A stretch of 64,000 nucleotides of DNA, taken from the NCBI RefSeq assembly GCF_000299395.1, contig NC_018656.1:744001-808000 (forward strand), given 5' to 3'. The position numbers were made by a program, and so were the translations under genes. The DNA is from Candidatus Nitrosopumilus sediminis (GTDB lineage: Archaea > Thermoproteota > Nitrososphaeria > Nitrososphaerales > Nitrosopumilaceae). Every line of letters begins with the position of its first letter. Positions within the stretch are counted from its first letter, which is position 1. This document shows positions 16,550 to 23,714 of the stretch, piece after piece. The notes beneath the pieces were generated by a model, which was not told where the DNA came from, made no database searches, and was given only the letters and a program-made list of their open reading frames with translations.

Positions 16550-17389
16550 TTAAGATTGAATAACGGTTTCTAATTCGGATAATCGTTTCAAAATATTTTC
16601 TTTTACAGAATCAGACATCTTTCTTGGATCAAACACCCCCTCACGGTTACCGTTTTTGATAAATTCTAAATCGAGTGTCAGCAAACATCCTTCTTCCCCT
16701 GCAACTAATCTAGGATCATCTATTAACACATTTGATGTTTGATATGTTTCAACTAACAGTGAATCTAGTTCAGAAAAAAGTTTGGATTTTTTTTCTGACA
16801 TTTCTTGAAAATCAACACCTGCATCTTTTTGAATTTCTTCAAAAACTTTTTCTCTAAATTCATCATTTTCATAGAACACCTCAAATAATTTCTGGTGATC
16901 AAAATCTTTGTAACCCATCTCTTTTAATTTGTCTAAAACAATTTGATCACTATTATCTGAAAATTGTTCTTGTTTATTTTTTGCCACATCTACAATTTCA
17001 GACAGTTCTTTTTGACAATCAATTACTCTCTGAACTGGTTTGTAGTATAATAAAACATGGAACTGTAATGACAAATGCCCTGACAGCAAGTAACTTCCTT
17101 CTTTAATCTCAAATTTTGTGAAAATTCTTCGGACATCTTGATTGTTGGTAATTGATACATCTTGTACAGACCATTCTTTAAGAGAATCATTAATTTTTTG
17201 AAAATAATTTGAAACCAATTTTGGATCAAATGTTTTCTGCTCAATGATCGTAGAATCCCCCATCATGACTTTGACATTGATCATTTTTGTAAAATCAATC
17301 ATTTTTGGAAGGTATGCTTTTTGAATTGATTCATTTTTTTTATTTAATAGTTGAATGAATTCATTAGATGATCTTGAACCTAATCTCAC
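16550..17389 (-). CDS. Hypothetical protein (279 aa)
   Basis: The start is GTG 17389. The first half has a mixed alpha/beta region (EWSVQDVSITNNQDVRRIF, LLSGHLSLQFHVLLYYK), the middle is acidic and helical (NKQEQFSDNSDQIVLDKLKEM), and the C-terminus resembles a second compact domain (GCLLTLDLEF). No signal peptide, cysteine motif or membrane span. I do not recognise the family. It is followed by the hairpin at 16491-16542. Confidence 0.6.
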   Translation of the reverse strand: MRLGSRSSNEFIQLLNKKNESIQKAYLPKMIDFTKMINVKVMMGDSTIIEQKTFDPKLVSNYFQKINDSLKEWSVQDVSITNNQDVRRIFTKFEIKEGSYLLSGHLSLQFHVLLYYKPVQRVIDCQKELSEIVDVAKNKQEQFSDNSDQIVLDKLKEMGYKDFDHQKLFEVFYENDEFREKVFEEIQKDAGVDFQEMSEKKSKLFSELDSLLVETYQTSNVLIDDPRLVAGEEGCLLTLDLEFIKNGNREGVFDPRKMSDSVKENILKRLSELETVIQS

Positions 17390-17462
17390 AATGAATAGAA
17401 AATAATCACACTCCTTAAACCTTCATCATTATATCTAAATAGATTGGATGGGAATCATAGGT

Positions 17463-17585
17463 ATGAATACATCAGATATTGTCTGTGATAATTGTGATGA
17501 GATCATCATAGAATATTATCATGATGGCTACAGAGGAAGAAGGGGCAAATGTTCTAAATGTAATACAGATTTTCCCCTAGAATGA
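17463..17585 (+). CDS. Zinc-ribbon microprotein (40 aa)
   Basis: ATG 17463 to TGA 17585. Two CxxC knuckles, CDNC (8-11) and CSKC (30-33), flank a basic loop (YHDGYRGRRGK). It ends 9 bp before the cyclase gene start and may share its transcript. Function unknown; the basic loop suggests RNA or DNA contact. Confidence 0.6.
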   Translation: MNTSDIVCDNCDEIIIEYYHDGYRGRRGKCSKCNTDFPLE

Positions 17586-17594
17586 GATGAAAAT

Positions 17595-18392
17595 ATGACT
17601 GAAAAAGAGATTGAAGGTAAACAAGAATCAAAAAATGCAGATCCAGGAATTAATGTTGTAGATATGCTACTTAGCAAAAATCAGACTCAAACATTGGATT
17701 CTGAAACTATGATTTTAGAAACTCAGAAACGGGTTTGGGCTGCTCTCAAAAAAGGCTATGAGTATAGTGGATTAATTGATGAGTCTGATGCATTTTTGAG
17801 AAAGAATGTTTTTTCAAAATTAGATATGGTGGTACTCTATGTGGATTTGGTAGGTTCCACCACCATGACATTAGAAATGCCTGCCGAAAAAATTGCAATT
17901 ATTGTAAGTTCATTTTCTCAAGAAATGGCAGCAGTTATCCGACAGCATCACGGCTATGTTTTAAAATTTGTAGGTGATGCAGTAATTGGGTATTTTGTTG
18001 GGGAGGGAATGCTTGCATCAGACAATGCTGTAAACTGTGCAAAGTCCATGATATCTGTCATTCAAAAAGGAATCAATCCTATTTTAGATCAATATGATTA
18101 TCCTGATTTGATGGTGAAAATAGGAATGGATTTTGGCAAAAACATTGTTGTACGATATGGTTCTGATGTGGAAAATTCTCATGTTGATTTGATGGGACCA
18201 GCTATGAACATTGCAGCAAAAATTCAAAACATGGCAAGACCCAACCAAATCTTAATTGGAAATGATGTTTATCAAAGGTTACATCCAAAAACACAAAAAA
18301 AATTTTCATTAATAGTGTGGAAAAAAGAAGAATGGAAATATCGTTCTAGAATAACGGGTGAAATTTACAACGTCTATGAATTTAAAGGATGA
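17595..18392 (+). CDS. Class III adenylate/guanylate cyclase-domain protein
   Basis: The 265-residue protein contains one class III nucleotide cyclase domain (about residues 75-235). The two metal-binding aspartates are Asp84 (LYVDLVGST) and Asp128 (KFVGDAVIGYF). The later GPAMNIAAKIQ and PNQILIGNDVY segments are typical of the fold's C-terminal part. The N-terminus is polar with no sensor domain or membrane span, so it may be soluble. It should act as a homodimer. Whether the product is cAMP or cGMP cannot be told from the sequence. Confidence 0.85.
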   Translation: MTEKEIEGKQESKNADPGINVVDMLLSKNQTQTLDSETMILETQKRVWAALKKGYEYSGLIDESDAFLRKNVFSKLDMVVLYVDLVGSTTMTLEMPAEKIAIIVSSFSQEMAAVIRQHHGYVLKFVGDAVIGYFVGEGMLASDNAVNCAKSMISVIQKGINPILDQYDYPDLMVKIGMDFGKNIVVRYGSDVENSHVDLMGPAMNIAAKIQNMARPNQILIGNDVYQRLHPKTQKKFSLIVWKKEEWKYRSRITGEIYNVYEFKG

Positions 18393-18405
18393 TTTAATTT
18401 TTTAA

Positions 18406-18552
18406 TTATACTGTGAATTTGTCAGGGCATTCTACATGTTCATAATGATGTTCAGTGAATTTTTCTTGAACTACGTAAATTACAATTTTATGCAAATCTT
18501 GTTCTTTGATATCTTTTTTACATTTTAGACATGCTTTCTTTGATTTATCCAT
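18406..18552 (-). CDS. Cysteine-containing microprotein (48 aa)
   Basis: ATG 18552 to TAA 18406. One CLKC knuckle (8-11), with a further Cys42 and His38/His41 (HYEHVEC), so a CxxC...H..H/C metal site is plausible. The centre is amphipathic (KEQDLHKIVIYVVQEKF). It converges on the cyclase gene with 13 bp between. Function unknown. Confidence 0.5.
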   Translation of the reverse strand: MDKSKKACLKCKKDIKEQDLHKIVIYVVQEKFTEHHYEHVECPDKFTV

Positions 18553-18678
18553 TTATCAGCGATCCAAACTGGGAATCTATAAGGATCTGCGATCAACTCA
18601 ATTTGAGCTAAAACGCCTGAAGTTTAACTAAAGAGTATATCAAATGACTAAAGTAAGCCACAAATATAGCAAATATTG

Positions 18679-19059
18679 ATGTTCATTATGGATAGTTTGG
18701 CAATTAATCACCTTCGTGACCTTTATGGATTAAATCCAAACATTCCTCATTTAGCATTTCAATTTCCAAGATTGCCACCAGGTCTATCAAATCCTATCTT
18801 CAAAATTCATGGGAATCCTATGAAAGAACAATTTTTACAAAATGCTGATACGATGGCTCAAAAACTACAAGGATTCCAGCATATGTATCAACAATATGCA
18901 TCAGGGTTGCTTAGTATGAATTCAACAGTGATTCCACCAGGACATCCAGCATATACTAGACAGAATTCTATTGAAACACTCCAAACTGAAAACGACAAAC
19001 TCTTAAAAGAAAATTTGGAATTAAAGAAAAAGCTAGAAAAAGAGACTAATTCAAAATAA
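18679..19059 (+). CDS. Hypothetical protein with C-terminal leucine zipper
   Basis: About 126 residues. The start may be ATG 18679 or ATG 18688 (MDSLAINHLRD); TTG 18676 also precedes. The N-terminal half is rich in Pro and aromatic residues (PNIPHLAFQFPRLPPGLSNP). The C-terminal 30 residues form a clear coiled coil (ETLQTENDKLLKENLELKKK) that should dimerise. No enzymatic motif. Family not recognised. Confidence 0.6.
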   Translation: MFIMDSLAINHLRDLYGLNPNIPHLAFQFPRLPPGLSNPIFKIHGNPMKEQFLQNADTMAQKLQGFQHMYQQYASGLLSMNSTVIPPGHPAYTRQNSIETLQTENDKLLKENLELKKKLEKETNSK

Positions 19060-19121
19060 ATCCTAGTTCCAAAATTTGTAACTAGTCAATAGGCTTATTA
19101 ATTTCAAAAATTAGTTTGATC

Positions 19122-19508
19122 ATGGTTAAAACCCCTGCAGAAAAATGGAAAGATGCAGTTGTAAAATACAGAAAACAATGTCAAAAAATTTTAGAAATAT
19201 CAGATAGTGTAAGATATGCAGGTATTGTCAATACATATGGTAGAACTTTAACTGGTATGATAAAACCAAATCTTAAACCTCTTTTACAGTCAGAAGATTT
19301 CAAAAATGAATTATTTGTTATATCCACATTGATTTCATTGAGAAAAAATTCTGTCAGTTCTATTGGAAAATTAGAATATGTTGTGTTACAACATCAAAAA
19401 ATTACGATTTTGGTTTTACAAAAAAATGATGTTACATTCTATGTCTCAATTAATAGAAAAGAAAAAGGCTTAGAGAAGATTATCTCTTCAATTAAAAAGA
19501 CAATCTAA
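19122..19508 (+). CDS. Hypothetical roadblock/LC7-like protein
   Basis: The 128-residue protein runs from ATG 19122 (TTG 19116 also in frame). The pattern of a helix followed by antiparallel strands (ISDSVRYAGIVNTYGRTLTG, LEYVVLQHQKITILVLQK, VTFYVSINR) resembles the roadblock/longin-like fold widely found in archaea near small GTPases or sensors. There is no GTPase nearby. The assignment rests on pattern only; function unknown. Confidence 0.5.
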   Translation: MVKTPAEKWKDAVVKYRKQCQKILEISDSVRYAGIVNTYGRTLTGMIKPNLKPLLQSEDFKNELFVISTLISLRKNSVSSIGKLEYVVLQHQKITILVLQKNDVTFYVSINRKEKGLEKIISSIKKTI

Positions 19509-19918
19509 GCTGGTGTAAATCCTCGATATCCGCCTGTTTGTTGATCTTTATCCTCAAAGCTAGGTTCGAATAATGAAATAAGATACTCATCAGGATCTAA
19601 AATTACTGCATTTTTTCCTGCATCTTTTTCAACAATATCACGATGAATTGTGACGCCCTTTGCTTTTAATTCATCAACAGCAGATTGTACATCGCCAACA
19701 AGAAAGCCGATGGTAATCCCATTTTCAATTGAACTTCCAATATGTTTTTCTGTCAATGATGCTGGATGTAAACTCAATAAAGCACCAGATGTGCCCAAAT
19801 CAACCCAAGATCTTCTTTGATTTCTAATAGGAAGACCTATGATTTCATGGTAAAATTGTAGGGATTTGTCAATGTCTTTAACAGCTAAAATGACATTACC
19901 TACTTTTTTGATGTTCAC
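19505..19918 (-). CDS. VOC-superfamily (glyoxalase/dioxygenase-like) protein
   Basis: The 137-residue protein has the vicinal-oxygen-chelate pattern: an N-terminal strand VGNVILAVKDIDKSLQFYHEIIGLP, then a repeat of beta-alpha-beta units ending FEPSF. A metal-ligand Glu is expected in the final strand (LISLFEP). Function cannot be fixed; possible roles are a small-molecule isomerase, resistance protein or binding protein. It overlaps the convergent gene 19122-19508 by 4 bp. Confidence 0.75.
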   Translation of the reverse strand: MNIKKVGNVILAVKDIDKSLQFYHEIIGLPIRNQRRSWVDLGTSGALLSLHPASLTEKHIGSSIENGITIGFLVGDVQSAVDELKAKGVTIHRDIVEKDAGKNAVILDPDEYLISLFEPSFEDKDQQTGGYRGFTPA

Positions 19919-19954
19919 AGATATACTAACTAGAAGTTCTTTAAATCCATTGCG

Positions 19955-20173
19955 TCATTGGACTTCAACCATGGTTTCAGTTCTATCTACGCCACTAATT
20001 TTCTGTATTTGATTTGCAACTTCTTTAATCTGAATTAACTGTTTTACATCAATTATGGCAACTGCATCAAATTGTCCGCTTGTTGGAAATGAATCTGCAA
20101 CTGAGGGGATTTTTTTCAATCTTGCAGCAATCAATTTTTTTGGAGATTTAACTAAAATTATTGCTCTTACCAT
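19955..20173 (-). CDS. Lrp/AsnC ligand-binding (RAM) domain protein
   Basis: The 72-residue protein is a stand-alone RAM domain: AIILVKSPKKLIAARLKKIPSV and AVAIIDVKQLIQIKEVANQI, with no helix-turn-helix. Such domains bind amino acids and form oligomeric rings with Lrp-type regulators. Its start overlaps the end of the next RAM gene (20167-20406) by 7 bp, so they are translated together and probably co-assemble. Confidence 0.8.
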   Translation of the reverse strand: MVRAIILVKSPKKLIAARLKKIPSVADSFPTSGQFDAVAIIDVKQLIQIKEVANQIQKISGVDRTETMVEVQ

Positions 20174-20406
20174 CCCATGTTAACCTCCACTTCAATTAGT
20201 GTTTCAGTTGTAACAATATCTTTGATTTTTTTAAAATCAATAACCATATTGTTAATTTCATCAATATTTCCTTGTAAAAGAACACTGATGTCTGCTCTTC
20301 CTGCAACGACCATGATTTGTTTGATGATCTTTCTTTTTTTCTTTAGAATTGCAACAACTGCATCTACTTTTCCAGGTTTTACTGTGATTAAGCAAAGAGC
20401 GCGCAT
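20167..20406 (-). CDS. Second Lrp/AsnC ligand-binding (RAM) domain protein
   Basis: The 79-residue protein is a stand-alone RAM domain (ALCLITVKPGKVDAVVAILK, AGRADISVLLQGNIDEIN). It lacks a DNA-binding helix-turn-helix and overlaps the first RAM gene. Two tandem RAM proteins could form a hetero-oligomer sensing an amino acid. Partner regulators are not visible nearby. Confidence 0.8.
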   Translation of the reverse strand: MRALCLITVKPGKVDAVVAILKKKRKIIKQIMVVAGRADISVLLQGNIDEINNMVIDFKKIKDIVTTETLIEVEVNMGW

Positions 20407-20440
20407 AACTAGTGTATGTCACCGGATCGGATAAAGATTC

Positions 20441-20710
20441 CTAGTCAAATGCCTCTTGAGAGCGAGCTTCTTCAAGATAAGCTCTTCTTTCCTCATTGAC
20501 TTTTTCTTGATCAATTTCAATATCATCATCAACTATGACAATACCTAGATCTTCGGATGGTTCATCAACAATTTTCTTAGTTTTAGCTTTGGTTGCTTTA
20601 GCTTTGGTTGCTTTAGCTTTGGTTGCTTTAGCTTTGGTTGCTTTAGCTTTGGTTGCTTTTTTTTCTGGTGTTTTTTTAGTTGTTTTCTTTACTGTCTTTT
20701 TTTCAGCCAT
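20441..20710 (-). CDS. Lys/Ala-rich protein with tandem KATKA repeats
   Basis: The first 50 residues are basic: KKTVKKTTKKTPEKK followed by KATKA-type units, the DNA of which is five perfect 15-bp copies (20582-20656). The C-terminus is acidic (EDLGIVIVDDDIEIDQEKV, RRAYLEEARSQEAFD). The basic tail resembles histone H1-like or disordered DNA-binding tails. I do not recognise the acidic part. The repeats are in frame, so copy-number change would not break the reading frame. Confidence 0.6.
   Translation of the reverse strand: MAEKKTVKKTTKKTPEKKATKAKATKAKATKAKATKAKATKAKTKKIVDEPSEDLGIVIVDDDIEIDQEKVNEERRAYLEEARSQEAFD
20582..20656 (-). repeat. Five perfect 15-bp tandem repeats within a CDS
   Basis: The plus-strand unit TTTAGCTTTGGTTGC occurs five times in a row with no mismatch. 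It encodes the KATKA repeats of 20441-20710. The lack of synonymous differences suggests recent expansion by slippage. Confidence 0.9.
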
Positions 20711-20865
20711 GAATGTCGAAAATCAAGAGGTGGGGTGGCTTTTAAAGATTATGCAAAATAAAGATGCCTTAAAAATAATCAAAATCAATCGATCAAGTAG
20801 TACATCGAGGTCAATAATTAACTCATGATTGACTTTATCATTAATTGATCTGTGTAATTTCTATT

Positions 20866-20873
20866 GGAGGTGA
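20866..20873 (+). promoter_or_regulatory. Strong Shine-Dalgarno site before an ATA start
   Basis: GGAGGTGA is a full-strength ribosome binding site, 6 bp before ATA 20880. The frame downstream of this ATA is open (ATA GCA ACA TTA GCA GAT) while the first conventional start in that frame is TTG 20925, 52 bp away. The spacing supports initiation at ATA or at a position whose ATG was altered. Confidence 0.55.
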
Positions 20874-20879
20874 ATAGAT

Positions 20880-21215
20880 ATAGCAACATTAGCAGATTAC
20901 CAAACAATTGGAGATAGTGCATCATTGGCAAAAATAGGTGATCAATCATTTACAATTACATTTGTAGAAGATTCAGATTATACTCAGGGTGAAATCGTTA
21001 CTAAAGGTGTAAAAATAACAACTAAAGAAATGTTTGAAATAGATGGAAATCATTTTAATAAATTCCACACTACACGTGTAGCAATAGTTAACAGATTCAA
21101 AAATGAGAAATTACGTGAAGACATCAACATCAAACAAATTCCACTGGGTCCAGTAAAATGCATCTCTGAAAAATCAGCATCAGGAAAAAGTTTCTTTAAC
21201 TTAGTAGATGCATAA
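20880..21215 (+). CDS. Conserved-looking hypothetical protein, apparent ATA start (111 aa)
   Basis: The coding frame reads M/I-ATLADYQTIGDSASLAKIG and continues to TAA 21215 without a break. The protein is beta-rich (DQSFTITFVEDSDYTQGEIV, KGVKITTKEMFEIDG) with no cysteine pair or membrane span, and would suit an OB-like fold. A perfect Shine-Dalgarno site precedes ATA 20880, so translation probably begins there. TTG 20925 would remove 15 residues that look like part of the fold. I do not recognise the family; the unusual start is the main point of interest. Confidence 0.6.
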   Translation: MATLADYQTIGDSASLAKIGDQSFTITFVEDSDYTQGEIVTKGVKITTKEMFEIDGNHFNKFHTTRVAIVNRFKNEKLREDINIKQIPLGPVKCISEKSASGKSFFNLVDA

Positions 21216-21240
21216 TGAAAAATCATGAAAAGGTATTCCA

Positions 21241-21266
21241 CCTTTTCTTTATTTCTAAAGAAAAGG
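21241..21266 (+). terminator. Stem-loop downstream of 20880-21215
   Basis: CCTTTTCTTTA and TAAAGAAAAGG form a perfect 11-bp stem with a TTTC loop, 25 bp after the stop codon. No T run follows on this strand, so it may stabilise the 3' end rather than terminate. Confidence 0.4.
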
Positions 21267-21442
21267 GAATAAAATGAAAACCAATAACAGTACAACAAAT
21301 ATCTACTTAATACTATTGTAATTTTCAAAAAATACTAACAATTTAGGGAAATCTAATCCCCCCACATTCTAAATCGTCGATCAAAACTCTAATCAAATTA
21401 TATAGAAATTTTCATCCAAAAATAATTCTATGATTGAAACAG

Positions 21443-21516
21443 TGCCGCGGGCGGGATTTGAACGCGCGACAGCCCGGTCTTCAGCCGAGTGCTCTCCCAG
21501 GCTGAGCTACCACGGC
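21443..21516 (-). tRNA. tRNA-Phe (GAA)
   Basis: The 74-nt cloverleaf, read on the minus strand from 21516: acceptor GCCGTGG with CCGCGGC, D arm GCTC-GAGC, anticodon stem CTCGG/CCGGG with loop CTGAAGA (anticodon GAA, phenylalanine), and T loop TTCAAAT. No CCA is encoded and there is no intron. The T stem GCGCG/CCCGC has a C52-C62 mismatch, which is unusual. A TTTAATT box lies about 30 bp upstream. Confidence 0.93.
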
Positions 21517-21560
21517 ACTTAGAAAAAAAGGATTATGTTGAGGAATTAAAGTTTGTCTTT

Positions 21561-22097
21561 TTAGATCTTCCAGGGTATATCTTCCCTGTTTTTTCTTTTA
21601 TTGATTAAACGACCCATTACAAAAAATAAATCAGATAGTCGATTTAGGTATTTGATACAATTGGAGTTTATTTCATCTTTTTCACTCAGCTGAACAGTTT
21701 GAGATTCTGCTCGTCTAACGACTGTTCTTACATAATGCAATTGTGCTGCCGCTGTGTCTCCGCCAGGTAAAATAAAATTTTTCAGTGGAGGTAATTCTAA
21801 TTCGAATTTATCAACATATTGTTCCAATTTTTTAATCATGTCTAAGGATACTCTATTTTTGACATCATTGAGGTTGGGGTTTGAAAGATCTGCCCCAACC
21901 AAGAAAAGGTCATTTTGAATTTCAGTCAAAATCTGACGTACATCATCATCTAATGAATTTGTTAAAACAACTCCAAGAGAAGCATTTGCTTCATCAACAG
22001 TACCATAGGAAATTATTCTTGGGTGGGATTTTGATATTCGGTAGTTTCCCTGCAATCCGGTATTTCCATCATCTCCTGTTTTGGTGTATATTTTCAT
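21561..22097 (-). CDS. Cob(I)yrinic acid a,c-diamide adenosyltransferase, PduO type
   Basis: The 178-residue ATP:cob(I)alamin adenosyltransferase makes coenzyme B12 from cob(I)alamin. The N-terminal ATP-binding signature TKTGDDGNTGL is at residues 5-15, and the later RRAESQTVQL and LNRLSDLFFVMGR motifs are typical. Length is standard. It is transcribed toward the tRNA-Phe gene. Confidence 0.9.
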   Translation of the reverse strand: MKIYTKTGDDGNTGLQGNYRISKSHPRIISYGTVDEANASLGVVLTNSLDDDVRQILTEIQNDLFLVGADLSNPNLNDVKNRVSLDMIKKLEQYVDKFELELPPLKNFILPGGDTAAAQLHYVRTVVRRAESQTVQLSEKDEINSNCIKYLNRLSDLFFVMGRLINKRKNREDIPWKI

Positions 22098-22188
22098 AAT
22101 TTACTATTTTAGAAATAACTATTATGTGATTCGAAATTGAAGAATATGAAAATTCATTAGTAGAAAATATCTTCCAAATAACAATATA

Positions 22189-22722
22189 ATGATAATTAAT
22201 TTTTTTAAGACTGCTGCTAACCTAAAGAAAATACAAAGACAGGGATGGATAGACAAATTATCAATTGACAACCCTGAATCCGTAGCTGATCATTCATACT
22301 CTATGGCAGTAATGGGTATGGTATTATCAGATTTGGAAAACTATGATTCTGAGAAAATACTGAAAATGATTCTGCTTCATGATTTGGCAGAATCAGAAAT
22401 AGGAGACTATGTTCCAGGGCAAATCACACATGAAAAGAAACTAGAATTGGAGAATGACACATTTTACAAAATTTTAGAAAATTTGCCTTCTGAAATAAAA
22501 TCACAATACATGAAAATCTGGCAAGAATATCAAGACAGCAACTCCCCAGAATCCAGACTAGTCCATCAAATTGATAGATTGGAGATGGTCCTACAAGCAA
22601 AAGTGTACGAAAAAGAAGGACATTCTAAAGAGAGCTTGTCTTCTTTTATTGAATCAGCTAAAAAGGATATCGTTCATCCAAGATTAAAAGAATTATTTAG
22701 AATAATCATAGAAGATGATTAA
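22189..22722 (+). CDS. HD-domain phosphohydrolase (YfbR/HDDC2-like)
   Basis: The 177-residue protein has the HD-domain metal ligands: His35 (SVADHSYSM), the His64-Asp65 pair (LLHDLAESEIGD) and a distal Asp in LVHQIDRLEM (near 128). Relatives are 5'-deoxyribonucleotidases that dephosphorylate dNMPs. Length is usual. The stop overlaps the start of the next gene by 8 bp. Confidence 0.85.
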   Translation: MIINFFKTAANLKKIQRQGWIDKLSIDNPESVADHSYSMAVMGMVLSDLENYDSEKILKMILLHDLAESEIGDYVPGQITHEKKLELENDTFYKILENLPSEIKSQYMKIWQEYQDSNSPESRLVHQIDRLEMVLQAKVYEKEGHSKESLSSFIESAKKDIVHPRLKELFRIIIEDD

Positions 22723-22945
22723 AGAAATGTCAGACAAAGATGAACTAATTGATGCACAAAAACAAGTGATTGGAATATTGTTTGAAGTAATCAAAAGACT
22801 ACAGGCAAATAATGATCTTGATGAAGAATATTTTCAAATTATATCAAAAGAACAGAAAGATGAGATCAGAATTAAAGAGATTCAAAACGAAAGAAAAGAG
22901 AATGCAAAAATTGTTGGCAGATTATTAGAGCAATTAGAGACCTAG
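22715..22945 (+). CDS. Hypothetical small helical protein (76 aa)
   Basis: Starts at ATG 22715 inside the end of the HD gene (ATG 22727 is an alternative). The product is almost all helix with heptads (LIDAQKQVIGILFEVIKRLQ, KEIQNERKENAKIVGRLLEQ). Translational coupling with the HD-domain gene suggests a partner. Function unknown. Confidence 0.6.
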   Translation: MIKEMSDKDELIDAQKQVIGILFEVIKRLQANNDLDEEYFQIISKEQKDEIRIKEIQNERKENAKIVGRLLEQLET

Positions 22946-23241
22946 TTTCCACAACCACAATCATCATCAGATATGATTCTTAAATGAGCTGTTTGTTGAT
23001 ATTTGTCTTGAATGTAATTTGCAAGATTCACTATTCGTATTCTTGGCTCTCGTGTTGTCCAATTGCCTTCATTTTCAAACCAAAATTCAATTTCGTCAAG
23101 ATCATATCTTTCATTTTGCTCAACAAGACCTTTGAAGATTAGCTTAATCTCCTCTATTTCAGATTCAGTTAATTTTGATTTATCCTCAACCAAGGTAGTA
23201 ATTTCGTTTAATTTTATTATTACATTGTTTGTTAGTGGCAT
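22942..23241 (-). CDS. Hypothetical protein with C-terminal CGCGN
   Basis: ATG 23241 (MPLTNNVIIKL) gives about 99 residues. The frame is open to 23307 but that would overlap the divergent gene start. The centre carries a beta-hairpin-like WFENEGNWTTREPRIR, and the protein ends with DDCGCGN, a compact Cys-Gly-Cys tail that could bind metal or form a disulfide. It overlaps the convergent gene 22715-22945 by 4 bp. Family not recognised. Confidence 0.6.
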   Translation of the reverse strand: MPLTNNVIIKLNEITTLVEDKSKLTESEIEEIKLIFKGLVEQNERYDLDEIEFWFENEGNWTTREPRIRIVNLANYIQDKYQQTAHLRIISDDDCGCGN

Positions 23242-23315
23242 GTATTTTCTGATTTGAATTTCTATAACAATCTTTAGAAGAAAAATTGTTATAGCAACCA
23301 GATCCATTGGAATTT

Positions 23316-23663
23316 ATGCAATATTTTCAGGCTTTAAAACTAGGCCAAAAAAGAGTTGCAGAGGCAAGAGAGTACCTCAACACTTTGACTAACGGTAAAG
23401 CAATGCCTGCATTAGCTCTTACAGATACTAAATCTAATGTATGGTCTCCAGTTGGAGAAGAAAACCTGTATGCATTTGTAGATGAATCTGCAGGTTTTGT
23501 ATTGACTGACAATAGTGGCTACATTCTGGCTCTTGTTGACAAGACGGGAGCATCTAAAACAATAGTTCAGGGTATAACAAAACAACAAAAAGAGATTTTG
23601 GAAAAAGCATTTGAAAACGACAATATTCCAAAATTTGAGGGCAAAGTTATCTTACCAGTATAG
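23316..23663 (+). CDS. Hypothetical protein (115 aa)
   Basis: Start set at ATG 23316 (MQYFQALKLGQ); TTG 23307 lies upstream in frame. The protein has a helical N-terminus, then a beta-rich segment (SNVWSPVGEENLYAFVDESAG, FVLTDNSGYILALVDK). No motif, signal peptide or membrane span. It is 51 bp upstream of the TIGR00300 gene and likely on its transcript. Confidence 0.6.
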   Translation: MQYFQALKLGQKRVAEAREYLNTLTNGKAMPALALTDTKSNVWSPVGEENLYAFVDESAGFVLTDNSGYILALVDKTGASKTIVQGITKQQKEILEKAFENDNIPKFEGKVILPV

Positions 23664-23714
23664 CCTCAAGAAAAAAACGTAAGCTTTAGTTATGATATAA
23701 TATCCAATAATAAA

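Noticed and set aside
20582-20656. Possible CRISPR-like array
   Set aside because: The five repeats are contiguous, 15 bp, and in frame inside a coding region. No spacers or cas genes are present.
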